Part shown: piece by piece, positions 9,195-17,592 of the stretch
How positions within the stretch are numbered: position 1 is the stretch's first letter
Layout of the letters: each line of letters starts with the position of its first letter
Notes under the pieces: generated by a model
The model's input: the letters and a program-made list of their open reading frames with translations, nothing else
What the model was told of the DNA's origin: nothing
The model's database searches: none
Program-made: the position numbers and the translations under genes
Assembly: GCF_001653515.1 (NCBI RefSeq)
Contig: NZ_LYOY01000029.1
Location: forward strand, 1,674,001 to 1,738,000
DNA length: 64,000 bases
Direction of reading: 5' to 3'
From: Streptomyces sp. ERV7
Lineage (GTDB): Bacteria; Actinomycetota; Actinomycetes; Streptomycetales; Streptomycetaceae

Positions 9195-10169
9195 TCAGCC
9201 CACCCTCAGCAGCAGCTTCCCCGTAGACGTGCGGCCCTCCATCAGGCGGTGGGCCTCCGCTGCCTCCGCCAAGGGGAATTCGGCGGTCACCGGCAGCTTC
9301 ACGCTGCCGTTCGCCGCCAGGGCGAACGCGCGGCCGGCCAGGTCGCGCAGGGCCTCCGGAGCGTCCGCCGCCAGGCTCAGGACGGAGAAGCCCGCGACCG
9401 AGCGGGCGGCCGGGTAGAGCTCGGGCTGCCCCACCTGCCACGGGCCCTCGCCGCCCGCGTTCCCGTACGAGACGAGCCGCCCGAACAGGGCCAGCGCGTC
9501 CAAGCCCTGACGCAGCGTCCGGCCGCCGACCGGGTCCAGGACGAGGTCCACGCCCCGCCCGCCGGTCGCCCGGCGCACGTCCTCGGGGAAGGAGTCGGTG
9601 AGGAACGCGTCGTCGTACCCGTGCTCGCGCGCGTAAGCGGCCTTGGCCTCGCTGGACACCACTCCGTAGACGGCGCCCGCGCCCGCGAGCCGGGCGAGCT
9701 GCCCCACGGCCGTGCCGACGCCGCCCGCCGCACCCTGGACCAGGACGCTCTCGCCGGGCTGCAGCCGCCCCACCTCGTGGATCAGCGCGTGCGCGGTCGG
9801 CAGGACCGTGGGGAGCGTGGCGGCGGTCCGCGGGCCGACGCCCTCGGGCACCGGGAAGACGGCGGCGGCCGGGACGACGGCGACCTCCGCGTAACCGCCG
9901 CCCTCGGCCATCGCGGCGACCTCCTGCCCGACCGCGAGCCCCTCGACGCCCGCGCCGAGCTCCCGTACGCGCCCGGAGACCTCAAGGCCCGGCACGAACG
10001 GCAGGGACCGCACCCGGTAGCCCTCCGAACGGGCCTTCACCTCGGCGAAGTTGACCCCGGCGTAGAGGACGTCGACGGCGACCTCACCGGGGCCGGGCCG
10101 GGGCGCCCCGGTCTCCACCAGCCGCAGTACTTCCGGACCGCCCAGCTCGCTGACCTGAATCGCACGCAT
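9195..10169 (-). CDS. NADPH:quinone oxidoreductase-like zinc-independent MDR dehydrogenase
   Basis: The 324-residue protein is a medium-chain dehydrogenase/reductase of the quinone oxidoreductase type. It starts MRAIQVSELGGPEVLRLVET, has the GroES-like substrate domain (VNFAEVKARSEGY, FVPGLEVSGRVRELG) and the NADP-binding Rossmann motif VLVQGAAGGVGTAVGQLARL. The zinc ligands of alcohol dehydrogenases are absent. The ATG at 10169 is preferred over one further upstream by family alignment. It is divergent from a small ArsR regulator, with two operator-like repeats between them, so it is probably induced by a compound that regulator senses. Confidence 0.88.
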   Translation of the reverse strand: MRAIQVSELGGPEVLRLVETGAPRPGPGEVAVDVLYAGVNFAEVKARSEGYRVRSLPFVPGLEVSGRVRELGAGVEGLAVGQEVAAMAEGGGYAEVAVVPAAAVFPVPEGVGPRTAATLPTVLPTAHALIHEVGRLQPGESVLVQGAAGGVGTAVGQLARLAGAGAVYGVVSSEAKAAYAREHGYDDAFLTDSFPEDVRRATGGRGVDLVLDPVGGRTLRQGLDALALFGRLVSYGNAGGEGPWQVGQPELYPAARSVAGFSVLSLAADAPEALRDLAGRAFALAANGSVKLPVTAEFPLAEAAEAHRLMEGRTSTGKLLLRVG

Positions 10170-10194
10170 GACGTGGGGCCCCCTCGGCACCTAA

Positions 10195-10246
10195 AGTGTT
10201 CAATGAAAGTCGAACACTCAGGAGTGTACGACCATCATCGAACACT
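10195..10246. promoter_or_regulatory. Two 24-bp operator-like inverted repeats between oxidoreductase and ArsR regulator
   Basis: Site 1 (10195-10218) is AGTGTTC-N10-GAACACT, a perfect repeat. Site 2 (10223-10246) is AGTGTAC-N10-GAACACT with one mismatch. They have identical length and lie 28 bp apart. They fill the divergent gap between the oxidoreductase (start 10169) and the ArsR gene (start 10291), the expected place for an autoregulated shared operator. Binding by that regulator is inferred. Confidence 0.75.
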
Positions 10247-10290
10247 CGGCAAGGGCGCACCGCCGGGCCCGGCCAGGAGGAAGGACACCG

Positions 10291-10605
10291 ATGACCCATC
10301 GCGCGGCACCCGAACACACCCACCCCGACAAGGTCCCCCTGATCACGGCCCTGGACGCGCTCGGCGACCCGGTCCGCCTCCAGCTGGTGCGCGAGCTGGC
10401 CCAGTCGCGGGAGTGGACGCGCAGCTGCGGCTCCTTCGACGTGCCGGTACGCAAGGCGGCGCTGAGCCACCACTTCTCGGTGCTGCGCGCGGCCGGTCTC
10501 GTCGAGCAGCGCGACGACGGTCCCAAGCGGGTCAACCGGCTGCGCCGCGAGGAGTTCGACGCGCGCTTCCCGGGGCTGCTCGACCTGGTCCTGCGCGGCG
10601 ACTGA
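10291..10605 (+). CDS. ArsR-family winged-helix transcriptional repressor
   Basis: A 104-residue ArsR-type protein. The winged helix runs from LITALDALGDPVRLQLVRELAQS through RKAALSHHFSVLRAAGLVEQRDDG (recognition helix with SHHFSVLR) to the wing KRVNRLRREEFDARFPG. One cysteine (RSCGSF) is present before the recognition helix but not a CxC metal site, so a metal ligand is not evident; a redox or organic signal is as likely. The ATG at 10291 has GGAGGAAGGA upstream. Its own promoter region carries the paired operators at 10195-10246. Confidence 0.87.
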   Translation: MTHRAAPEHTHPDKVPLITALDALGDPVRLQLVRELAQSREWTRSCGSFDVPVRKAALSHHFSVLRAAGLVEQRDDGPKRVNRLRREEFDARFPGLLDLVLRGD

Positions 10606-10653
10606 GGGCGTCGAGCGCGGCGACCGAGCGGCGCCGGGGGCCCGAACGGCGGC

Positions 10654-11325
10654 TCAGAGCCCGCCGGCCCGCACCAGCCCCGACTCGTACGCGAGGACGA
10701 CCACCTGCACCCGGTCCCGCAGCCCCAGCTTCGTCAGGATCCGGCCGACATGGGTCTTCACGGTGGCCTCCGAGAGGACCAGACGCGCCGCGATCTCGCC
10801 ATTCGAGAGGCCCTGCGCGACCAGCAGCATGACCTCGCGCTCGCGCTCGGTCAGCTTCTCCATGGCGCCGCCGGGGCCCCGCTCCTTGCCGGTCGTCGGC
10901 AGCATGGGGGCGAACCGGTCGAGCAGGCGCCGGGTGGTGGAGGGCGCCACGACCGCGTCGCCGCTGTGCACCGAGCGGATGGCGCCAAGCAGTTCGGCCG
11001 GCGGCACGTCCTTCAGCATGAAGCCGCTGGCACCCGCCTTGAGGCCGGAGAACGCGTACTCGTCCAGGTCGAAGGTGGTCAGGATCAGCACCTTGGGGTG
11101 CGTCTCGGCGGAGCAGATCCGGCGCGTCGCCTCCACCCCGTCGAGCCGCGGCATGCGCACGTCCATCAGCACCACGTCCACGGCGGTCGCGCGGAGGATC
11201 TCGATCGCCTCCGCGCCGTCGCCCGCCTCCGCGACGACCTCCATGTCCGGCTGGGCGGCGAGCACCATCCGGAAGCCGGTGCGCAGCAGCACCTGGTCGT
11301 CGACGAGCATCACGCGGATCGTCAT
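10654..11325 (-). CDS. NarL/LuxR-type two-component response regulator
   Basis: The 223-residue protein has an N-terminal receiver domain (MTIRVMLVDDQVLLRTGF, phospho-acceptor Asp in VDVVLMDVRMPRLDG, Lys in FMLKDVPP) and a C-terminal LuxR helix-turn-helix (LTEREREVMLLVAQGLSN, SEATVKTHVGRILTKL). It is the partner of the histidine kinase just upstream on the same strand. The ATG at 11325 is preferred to 11340 because GGAGAGGGA lies about 8 nt before it. Target genes are not evident from the sequence. Confidence 0.93.
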   Translation of the reverse strand: MTIRVMLVDDQVLLRTGFRMVLAAQPDMEVVAEAGDGAEAIEILRATAVDVVLMDVRMPRLDGVEATRRICSAETHPKVLILTTFDLDEYAFSGLKAGASGFMLKDVPPAELLGAIRSVHSGDAVVAPSTTRRLLDRFAPMLPTTGKERGPGGAMEKLTEREREVMLLVAQGLSNGEIAARLVLSEATVKTHVGRILTKLGLRDRVQVVVLAYESGLVRAGGL

Positions 11326-11390
11326 CGGGTCCCTCTCCATCACGACGTACGGGAATTTCGGCGTACGGGAAAACCTCGGGCGTACGGAAC

Positions 11391-12608
11391 CTACTGGGCG
11401 GGCTTCAGCGGCAGCAGGGCGCTGATGCGGAAGCCGCCGCCCGGCCGCGGCCCCGCGTCCAGAGTGCCGCCCACCATGCCGATGCGCTCGCGCATGCCGA
11501 TCAGACCGTGCCCCTGGCCGTCGGCGCCGCCGTCCTCGTACATCTCGTGCGCCGCCCCTCGCCCGTCGTCCTCGACCAGCAGGCCGAGCCCGTCGTCGAA
11601 GTAGACCAGGCGGACGCTGGCGCCCGCCTCCGGGCCGCCGTGCTTGCGCGTGTTGGTCAGCGCCTCCTGCACGATCCGGTACGCCGTGAGCTCGACGCCG
11701 CTGGGCAGCGGGCGCGGGGTGCCCTCGATCTTGAAGTCCACGGTGAGCCCGGCCGTACGCACCTGCTCGACCAGCTCCTCGATCTGCTCGACGTCGGGCT
11801 GCGGCACGTACTCCCCCGCCTCCCGGTGCTCGCCCGTGCGCAGCACGCCGAGGAGGCGGCGCATCTCGGCGAGCGCCTGGCGCCCGGTCATCGAGATGGT
11901 CTCCAGGGCGATCTTCGCCTGATCGGGCGCGCTGTCCATCACATACGCGGCGCCGTCCGCCTGGACCACCATCACCGAGACGTTGTGGGCGACGACGTCG
12001 TGCAGCTCGCGGGCGATCCGGGCGCGCTCGGCGGCGACCGCGACCTTGGCCTGCGCCTCGCGCTCCTTCTCCAGGCGGGCGGCGCGCTCCTCCAGCTGGG
12101 CGAAGTACGCCCGGCGGGTGCGCATCGAGTCGCCGAGGACCCAGGCGAGGAGGAACGGGACCGTCATCACGACGACGAAGAAGATCGTCTGCCCCGGGCT
12201 GGTACTGCCGTCGGCGCCGTTGTCGCTGTAGTCGGGCCAGCGCACCATCGCGATCACGGCCGCGAGCAGCGAGCCCGCCAGGGCGAGCCGCGAGGCCCAG
12301 CGCTCGCCGACGGCGGCCGCGGTGTAGATGGCGACCAGCATGGCGAAGTCCGCCACGTTCGGACTGACGTCCAGGGCCAGCTGGGCCAGGCCCAGCAGGG
12401 CCGCCAGCACCACCGTCTTCTCGGGGGCGCGGCGGCGCAGTGCCACGACGGCGCTCAGGCCGACGGCGATCAGCAGGGCCGCCGCGGTCGAGCCGTGGCT
12501 CACGCCACCGGACACGAGCGACATGCCGGAGATCCCGAGGAGGAAGACGGCCCAGAGGGTGTCGACCGCGGTCGGGTGTCTGCGGATGAAGTCGTAGAGG
12601 CGCTGCAC
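11391..12608 (-). CDS. NarL-family sensor histidine kinase
   Basis: The protein has several N-terminal membrane helices (first about residues 20-70, more through FFVVVMTVPFLLAWVLG), a coiled linker (LEERAARLEKEREAQ), a HisKA_3 dimerisation/phospho-acceptor box ARELHDVVAHNVSVMVVQ with the conserved His, and a HATPase domain (RIVQEALTNTRKH, GHGLIGMRERIGMVGG). I chose the GTG at 12608 (MQRLYDFIRRHP), matching the usual family start; an upstream ATG at 12641 is possible. Cognate response regulator at 10654-11325, 65 bp downstream. The signal is unknown; the sensor part is mostly membrane. Confidence 0.9.
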   Translation of the reverse strand: MQRLYDFIRRHPTAVDTLWAVFLLGISGMSLVSGGVSHGSTAAALLIAVGLSAVVALRRRAPEKTVVLAALLGLAQLALDVSPNVADFAMLVAIYTAAAVGERWASRLALAGSLLAAVIAMVRWPDYSDNGADGSTSPGQTIFFVVVMTVPFLLAWVLGDSMRTRRAYFAQLEERAARLEKEREAQAKVAVAAERARIARELHDVVAHNVSVMVVQADGAAYVMDSAPDQAKIALETISMTGRQALAEMRRLLGVLRTGEHREAGEYVPQPDVEQIEELVEQVRTAGLTVDFKIEGTPRPLPSGVELTAYRIVQEALTNTRKHGGPEAGASVRLVYFDDGLGLLVEDDGRGAAHEMYEDGGADGQGHGLIGMRERIGMVGGTLDAGPRPGGGFRISALLPLKPAQ

Positions 12609-12712
12609 GTAACCCAGCGTAGGGATGCCGGATCGGTGCAAGGGTCAACCGGAGGGTCGATCCGGGTCGCCCGGGCGTACTCCCCAAGGTGGAGGGCCCC
12701 TAGCCTTTTGCT

Positions 12713-13417
12713 GTGAATCACGAGGTGAACGAAGACGGCGGCGGCGCGTGGTCGGGCTGGCGGGCGGCGACCGAGCGGGCCCTGTACGGCCCCGGCGGCT
12801 TCTACCTCCGCCCCGAGGGCCCCGCAGGCCACTTCCGTACCTCCGTCCACGCCTCACCGCTCTTCGCCCAGGCCGTGGCGCGGCTCCTGGAGCAGGTGGC
12901 CGGGGAGCTCGGCGGCGGCGAGGTCGCGTTCGTCGACATGGGCGCGGGGCGCGGGGAGCTCGTGACGGGCGTACTGGCCGCGCTGCCCACCGGATTCCCC
13001 GTACGGGCGTACGCCGTGGAGCGCGCGGCGCGTCCGCCCGGGCTCGACGGGCGGATCGCCTGGGTCGCCGAGCCGCCTTCCGGTGTCCGCGGCCTCCTGT
13101 TCGCCAACGAGTGGCTGGACAACGTGCCGGTGGACGTGGCCGAGGCCGACCCGGACGGCGTCCCGCGCGAGGTCCTGGTCCGCCCCGACGGCACCGAACG
13201 CCTCGGCGCACCCGTCTCCGGCGAGGACGCGCGCTGGCTGGAGCGGTGGTGGCCGCTGCGGGAGCCAGGGGCGCGGGCGGAGGTGGGGCGCGCGCGGGAC
13301 GAGGCGTGGGCGGCGGCGGTGTCGACGCTGTCGGCGGGCCTTGCGGTGGCGGTGGACTACGGCCATGTGGCGTCCGCCCGCCGGGGGAAACACCCCCGGC
13401 CGGGGATACTGTCGCCC
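12713..13417 (+). pseudogene. MidA/NDUFAF7-type SAM methyltransferase, C-terminally truncated and reading into nuoD
   Basis: The first 220 codons match a COG1565 (MidA/NDUFAF7)-like methyltransferase: [20 protein letters not shown], the SAM motif [19 protein letters not shown], and [20 protein letters not shown]. After AVDYGHV the family homology ends, where I expect roughly 100 further residues. Instead 15 unrelated residues ([15 protein letters not shown]) follow and the frame passes without a stop into NuoD. The junction suggests an in-frame deletion of the gene's 3' end. The SAM-binding half is intact; whether the shortened or fused protein works is unknown. NDUFAF7 is known to methylate an arginine of the NuoD homologue NDUFS2. 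Confidence 0.72.
13407..13412 (+). promoter_or_regulatory. Leaderless-type -10 box for nuoD
   Basis: TACTGT fits the actinobacterial TANNNT -10 element. It ends 5 nt before the nuoD ATG at 13418, so transcription would start at or beside the A of the start codon. No Shine-Dalgarno sequence is visible there. This supports a separate nuoD transcript besides any fused product. Confidence 0.5.
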
Positions 13418-14560
13418 ATGACGGAGACCACGGTCGGCATCGGCGGCGCGGCGGAGAGCACCGACATGGTGCTCAACATCGGCCCCCAGCACCCCTCCAC
13501 CCACGGCGTCCTCCGCCTCCGCATCGTCCTCGACGGCGAACGCATCCAGCACGCCGAACCGGTCGTCGGCTATATGCACCGCGGCGCCGAGAAGCTCTTC
13601 GAGGCGCGCGACTACCGCCAGATCGTCATGCTCGCCAACCGCCACGACTGGCTCTCCGCCTTCTCCAACGAGCTCGGCGTGGTCATGGCCGTCGAGCGCA
13701 TGCTCGGCATGGAGGTCCCCGAGCGCGCCGTCTGGACCCGTACGCTCCTCGCCGAGCTGAACCGCGCGCTCAACCACCTGATGTTCCTCGGGTCGTACCC
13801 CCTCGAACTGGGCGGAATCACCCCGATCTTCCACGCCTTCCGCGAGCGCGAAGAGCTCCAGCACGTGATGGAGGAGGTCTCCGGCGGGCGTATGCACTAC
13901 ATGTTCAACCGCGTCGGCGGCCTCAAGGAGGACCTCCCGCTCGGCTGGCTCGGCCGCGTCCGCGACGCCGTCGCCGCCGCCAACTCGCGGATGGACGTGT
14001 ACGACCGGCTCGTCCTCGGCAACGAGATCTTCCGCGGCCGCACCCGCGGCGTCGGCGTCCTGTCCCAGGAGGCCGTGCACGCGTACGGCGTCAGCGGCCC
14101 CATCGCCCGCGGCTCCGGCGTCGACTTCGACCTGCGCCGCGACGAGCCGTACCTCGCGTACGGCGAACTCCAGGACACCCTGCGGGTCGTCACCCGCACC
14201 GAGGGCGACTGCCTGGCCCGGTTCGAGGTGCTTCTCGAACAGACCCACAACTCCCTGGAGCTGGCCGCCGCCTGCCTCGACCGGCTCGCCGAGCTGCCGC
14301 CCGGCCCGATCAACCAGCGGCTGCCGAAGGTCCTGAAGGCCCCCGAGGGCCACACCTACGCCTGGACCGAGAACCCGCTCGGCATCAACGGCTACTACCT
14401 GGTCAGCAAGGGCGAGAAGACCCCGTACCGGCTCAAGCTCCGCTCGGCCTCGTACAACAACATCCAGGCCCTCACCGAGCTCCTCCCGGGCACCCTGGTC
14501 GCCGACATGGTCGCCATCCTGGGCTCGCTCTTCTTCGTCGTCGGCGACATCGACAAGTAG
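13418..14560 (+). CDS. nuoD: Orphan NADH-quinone oxidoreductase subunit D
   Basis: NuoD is the 49-kDa-type subunit of respiratory complex I, lining the quinone site with NuoB. The 380-residue protein shows [19 protein letters not shown] (quinone-site histidines), [18 protein letters not shown], and [15 protein letters not shown] near the C-terminus. Arg55 in MHRGAEKL corresponds to Arg85 of mature mammalian NDUFS2, the residue methylated by NDUFAF7. No other nuo genes are adjacent, so this is a second, isolated copy. It is in frame with the truncated MidA-like gene upstream. A strong hairpin follows the stop. Confidence 0.93.
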   Translation: MTETTVGIGGAAESTDMVLNIGPQHPSTHGVLRLRIVLDGERIQHAEPVVGYMHRGAEKLFEARDYRQIVMLANRHDWLSAFSNELGVVMAVERMLGMEVPERAVWTRTLLAELNRALNHLMFLGSYPLELGGITPIFHAFREREELQHVMEEVSGGRMHYMFNRVGGLKEDLPLGWLGRVRDAVAAANSRMDVYDRLVLGNEIFRGRTRGVGVLSQEAVHAYGVSGPIARGSGVDFDLRRDEPYLAYGELQDTLRVVTRTEGDCLARFEVLLEQTHNSLELAAACLDRLAELPPGPINQRLPKVLKAPEGHTYAWTENPLGINGYYLVSKGEKTPYRLKLRSASYNNIQALTELLPGTLVADMVAILGSLFFVVGDIDK

Positions 14561-14575
14561 CGCGTACGAGCAAGC

Positions 14576-14614
14576 GGAAGGGGGCCCGGCGCTCAAGGCG
14601 CCGGGCCCCCTTCC
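14576..14614. terminator. Bidirectional hairpin between convergent nuoD and hypothetical gene
   Basis: GGAAGGGGGCCCGGCGC (14576-14592) and its perfect 17-bp complement (14598-14614) are separated by TCAAG. It sits just past the nuoD stop and before the end of the convergent gene at 14631. No T-tract, as is normal in high-GC actinomycetes. Confidence 0.88.
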
Positions 14615-14630
14615 GTACGTTCTCGACGAC

Positions 14631-15710
14631 CTACGAGATCGCCGTCCGCAGCACCGCCACGTCCAGCTGCTCCGTCTCGTCGTGCACCGTCAGATCGATG
14701 ACGTTGCCCACGACCCGCTCGGGGCCGGGGTGCGGCCGCTCGGCCAGGACCTCCTCGCCGACCACGTCGGCCAGGTCCTCCCCCGCGGCGGCCTCTATCG
14801 CGGCCTCGACCGCCTCCTTCTCGGCGGCCTCCTTCTCGGCCGCGGTGCCGAAGAAGTCGAAGCTGCCCTCGGGGCGTACGACGGGACGGGCGACGTACGG
14901 AACCACCGCCGCCGCGACCGGCTTCGGTGCCGCGGGCAGCGCGGGAAGGGCGGCGGACGACGGGCGGACGTGCTCCCCGCTCCCGTCGGCCGCCGCGCGC
15001 TTCCCCTGCGGCTCCTGTGACCCGTGTGACCCCTGCGCCTCCTGCGACTGTGCCTCCTGCGGCCCCTTGGCCTCGCGGGGGGCGGGCGGCTGGACCGCCT
15101 TGCGCGCCGCCCCGCGTGCCACCTCCACCGCCGCGGCCGCGCTGCGCGCCTCCTGGGCACGGCGCGCGTACGGCAGGTTCTCCAGCGCCTTGGAGGCCGC
15201 CGCGTACGCGGCGGGCGTCGGCGTACTGGCCGCGGCGGGCAGCGCCTTGGGGGCGCCGGCCTCCAGGGCGAGCCGGCGGCGGCTCTCCAGGACGCTCGCC
15301 CGCTCGGTCTCCGCCGTCGCGTACCGCCGCAGCAGGGCCGCGTGTTCGCCGCGCAGCCCGGCCAGCTCCATGCGCTTGGCACGGAGCTTGGCGTCCAGAC
15401 GGCCGCGCAGCTCGCGCGACTCCTCCAGATCCGCCTCCAGTTCGGCGATCCGCTCCTCGGTGCGCCACTGGTCGGCGGCGCGCGAGCGGGTCAGCTCGGC
15501 GACCCGGCGCCCTGCGGCCCGGTCCCAGCCGCGCATCAGCACCGAACCGGTGACGGCGGCCACCGCGGCGGCGGCGGCCAGGCTCCGCAGCGCCACGGGC
15601 TGATCGAACAGCCAGGCGCCACCGGCGCACAAGACAGCGGCGCCGGCGACGGCCGACGGAGGAAGGAGCCGGTGAAGAGGAGGGGAATGGCGGTGGCGTC
15701 CACGTGGCAT
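14631..15710 (-). CDS. Hypothetical membrane-anchored coiled-coil protein
   Basis: A 359-residue protein of unknown function. Two N-terminal hydrophobic segments (about residues 16-33 AVAGAAVLCAGGAWLF and 41-58) form a membrane hairpin or anchor. Residues 65-145 are strongly helical and charged with heptad character (TEERIAELEADLEESRELRG, RAKRMELAGLRGEHAALLR), a likely coiled coil. An Ala/Pro/Gln-rich linker follows, with QEAQ-type repeats, then a C-terminal acidic domain beginning VRPEGSFDFFGTAAEKEAAEKE and ending VIDLTVHDETEQLDVAVLR. The plan resembles cytoskeletal or scaffold proteins but no family is recognised. Confidence 0.75.
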   Translation of the reverse strand: MPRGRHRHSPPLHRLLPPSAVAGAAVLCAGGAWLFDQPVALRSLAAAAAVAAVTGSVLMRGWDRAAGRRVAELTRSRAADQWRTEERIAELEADLEESRELRGRLDAKLRAKRMELAGLRGEHAALLRRYATAETERASVLESRRRLALEAGAPKALPAAASTPTPAAYAAASKALENLPYARRAQEARSAAAAVEVARGAARKAVQPPAPREAKGPQEAQSQEAQGSHGSQEPQGKRAAADGSGEHVRPSSAALPALPAAPKPVAAAVVPYVARPVVRPEGSFDFFGTAAEKEAAEKEAVEAAIEAAAGEDLADVVGEEVLAERPHPGPERVVGNVIDLTVHDETEQLDVAVLRTAIS

Positions 15711-15806
15711 GGCCTGAAATTTACCGTGCGTAGACGCCCAATGGAGCCCCAGCCCGCCAATCTCCCGAATCTTCTCGCAACCGCCTTCCGCGGGCCCCGG
15801 CTTTCG

Positions 15807-16784
15807 CTACTTCTTGATCAGTCCCTTCGACCGGAGATAGTCCTTCGCGACGTCGGCGGGCTTCGCCCGCTCCGCGTCCACCTTGCGGTTCAGTTCGACG
15901 AGATCACCCGTCGTCAGCGCCTTGGTGAGCTTCGCGAGCGCGTCGGCTATCTCCTGGCCGCCCGCTTCCTTCGCATTGACCACGGGAAGGACGTTGTCCG
16001 CGTTCTGGAGCTTCTTGTCGTCCTCCAGGAGCACCAGGCCGTACTGGTCCAGGGTGGCGTCGGTCGTGGTGGTCAGCACCAGCTGGTCGACGCCGTCCTT
16101 GACCGCCTGCTTGGCCTGCGGGGTGCCGACGCCCTTGGGGTCGATACCGCCGACCTCGATGCCGTACGTGGACTTCAGGCCCGGGGCGCAGAAGGGGCGG
16201 ACGGTGCACTCGTCGCCCGCCGCGACCTTGACCTTGACCTTCGACTTCCCCAGATCGGAAAGCGTCTTGAGGTTGTTCTTGGTGGCGAATTCCTTGGTCA
16301 CCGCGAACGCGTTCTGGTCGACCGCCGCGCCCGCCGGGAGCACCTTCAGACCGCGCGGGGCGGCGAGCTTGGTGAGCTCGGCGACCGTCGCGGCCGCGTC
16401 GCTGGAGGCGAGCGGCTTGTCCTTGGCCTTCTCGCCGTTCACCTTGGCGTTGAGGAATTCGGTAAGCGTAGCCGCGTATTCCGGAACGACGTCGATCTCA
16501 CCCTTCTCCAGGGCTGGTTCGTACAGTTCGCGGTTCTTCACCGTGGTGACCGAGGTGCCGTATCCGGCGTCGCGCAGGATCTGGGAGTAGAGCTCGGCGA
16601 GGACGGCGGACTCGGTGAAGCCGGCGGCGCCGACGGTGAGCGAGCCCTTCTTGCCGCCCCCGCCGCTACTCGCGCCGCTACCGCCCTTGTCCTTCTCCAG
16701 GCTGTCGCCGCCGCACGCGGCCAGCGAGCCGGCCAGCGCCAGCGTGCCCAGCACCGCACCGGCCGTGCGCAGGATCTTGCTCAT
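15807..16784 (-). CDS. Glycine betaine/osmoprotectant ABC transporter substrate-binding lipoprotein
   Basis: A 325-residue secreted lipoprotein: signal peptide with lipobox LAGSLAAC (Cys24), a Gly/Ser linker, then an OpuAC/OpuCC-type binding domain (LTVGAAGFTESAVLAELYSQ, VPEYAATLTEFLN, VVNAKEAGGQEIADALAKL). It delivers quaternary amines such as glycine betaine or choline to the membrane permeases. The two permease genes lie directly upstream on the same strand (16906-18278) and the ATPase is divergent at 18478, so all four parts of an OpuC-type importer are present. Confidence 0.9.
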   Translation of the reverse strand: MSKILRTAGAVLGTLALAGSLAACGGDSLEKDKGGSGASSGGGGKKGSLTVGAAGFTESAVLAELYSQILRDAGYGTSVTTVKNRELYEPALEKGEIDVVPEYAATLTEFLNAKVNGEKAKDKPLASSDAAATVAELTKLAAPRGLKVLPAGAAVDQNAFAVTKEFATKNNLKTLSDLGKSKVKVKVAAGDECTVRPFCAPGLKSTYGIEVGGIDPKGVGTPQAKQAVKDGVDQLVLTTTTDATLDQYGLVLLEDDKKLQNADNVLPVVNAKEAGGQEIADALAKLTKALTTGDLVELNRKVDAERAKPADVAKDYLRSKGLIKK

Positions 16785-16905
16785 GAACGTTCACCATCCG
16801 AGAGTTCGTAAGTCCGACGTGTTGGGGGTTCGACGTGTGGGGGGCGAGGCGTGGGGGCCCGAGGTGTGCCCGGCCCTGGTCCCGGGCGCTACGAAGCGGG
16901 GGGCG

Positions 16906-17592
16906 TCACTGCGCCGCGCTCCCCCTCCGCACCGCGCGCAGCGGGCTGAACAGCCGGTCGGCCACCACCAGCACGCCCTCGACCAGCAACGCGAGCAGCG
17001 CGGCGAGGATCGCCCCCGCGACCACCTGCGGTGTGTTGTACGTGGCGAACCCGGCCGTGATGATCCGGCCGAGACCACCGAGCCCCACCATGGAGGCGAT
17101 CGTCGCCGTCGCCACCACCTGCACCGCGGCCGACCGCACCCCGATCATGATCAACGGGTAGGCGAGCGGCAGCTCCACCCGGGCGAACAGCTGGCCGCCC
17201 GACATCCCCATCCCGCGCGCGGCCTCCACCACCGACCGGTCCACCTCTCGCATGCCCACATACGCGTTGGTCAGCAGCGGCGGCACCGCGAAGAGCACCA
17301 GCGCGATGATCGTCGGCGCGTACCCCGCCTTGCGCAGCGGTGTGAGCATCAGCAGCGCGAGCACCGCGAACACGGGCACCGCCCGGCCCACGTTGGAGAT
17401 GTTGACCGCGAGCGCCCCGCCCCGCCCGATGTGCCCGAGCCACAGCGCGAGCGGCAGCGCGATCGCGCACGCCACCAGCAGCGCGACGCCGCTCACATAC
17501 GCGTGCTCCGCCAGGCGGTGCCAGGCGCCGTCGTCGCCCGACCAGTTGGACCCCGTCGTCAGCCAGGTCCAGGCGTCGGCCATGACCCCCAT
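16906..17592 (-). CDS. Osmoprotectant ABC transporter permease (OpuC type) 1
   Basis: A 228-residue integral membrane protein with about five helices and the BPD_transp EAA loop VEAARGMGMSGGQLFARVELPLA, which contacts the ATPase. The helix VSGVALLVACAIALPLALWLG is clear near the N-terminus. The ATG at 17592 overlaps the stop of the second permease by one base (TGATG), so the two are co-translated. It pairs with the downstream betaine-binding lipoprotein. Confidence 0.9.
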   Translation of the reverse strand: MGVMADAWTWLTTGSNWSGDDGAWHRLAEHAYVSGVALLVACAIALPLALWLGHIGRGGALAVNISNVGRAVPVFAVLALLMLTPLRKAGYAPTIIALVLFAVPPLLTNAYVGMREVDRSVVEAARGMGMSGGQLFARVELPLAYPLIMIGVRSAAVQVVATATIASMVGLGGLGRIITAGFATYNTPQVVAGAILAALLALLVEGVLVVADRLFSPLRAVRRGSAAQ

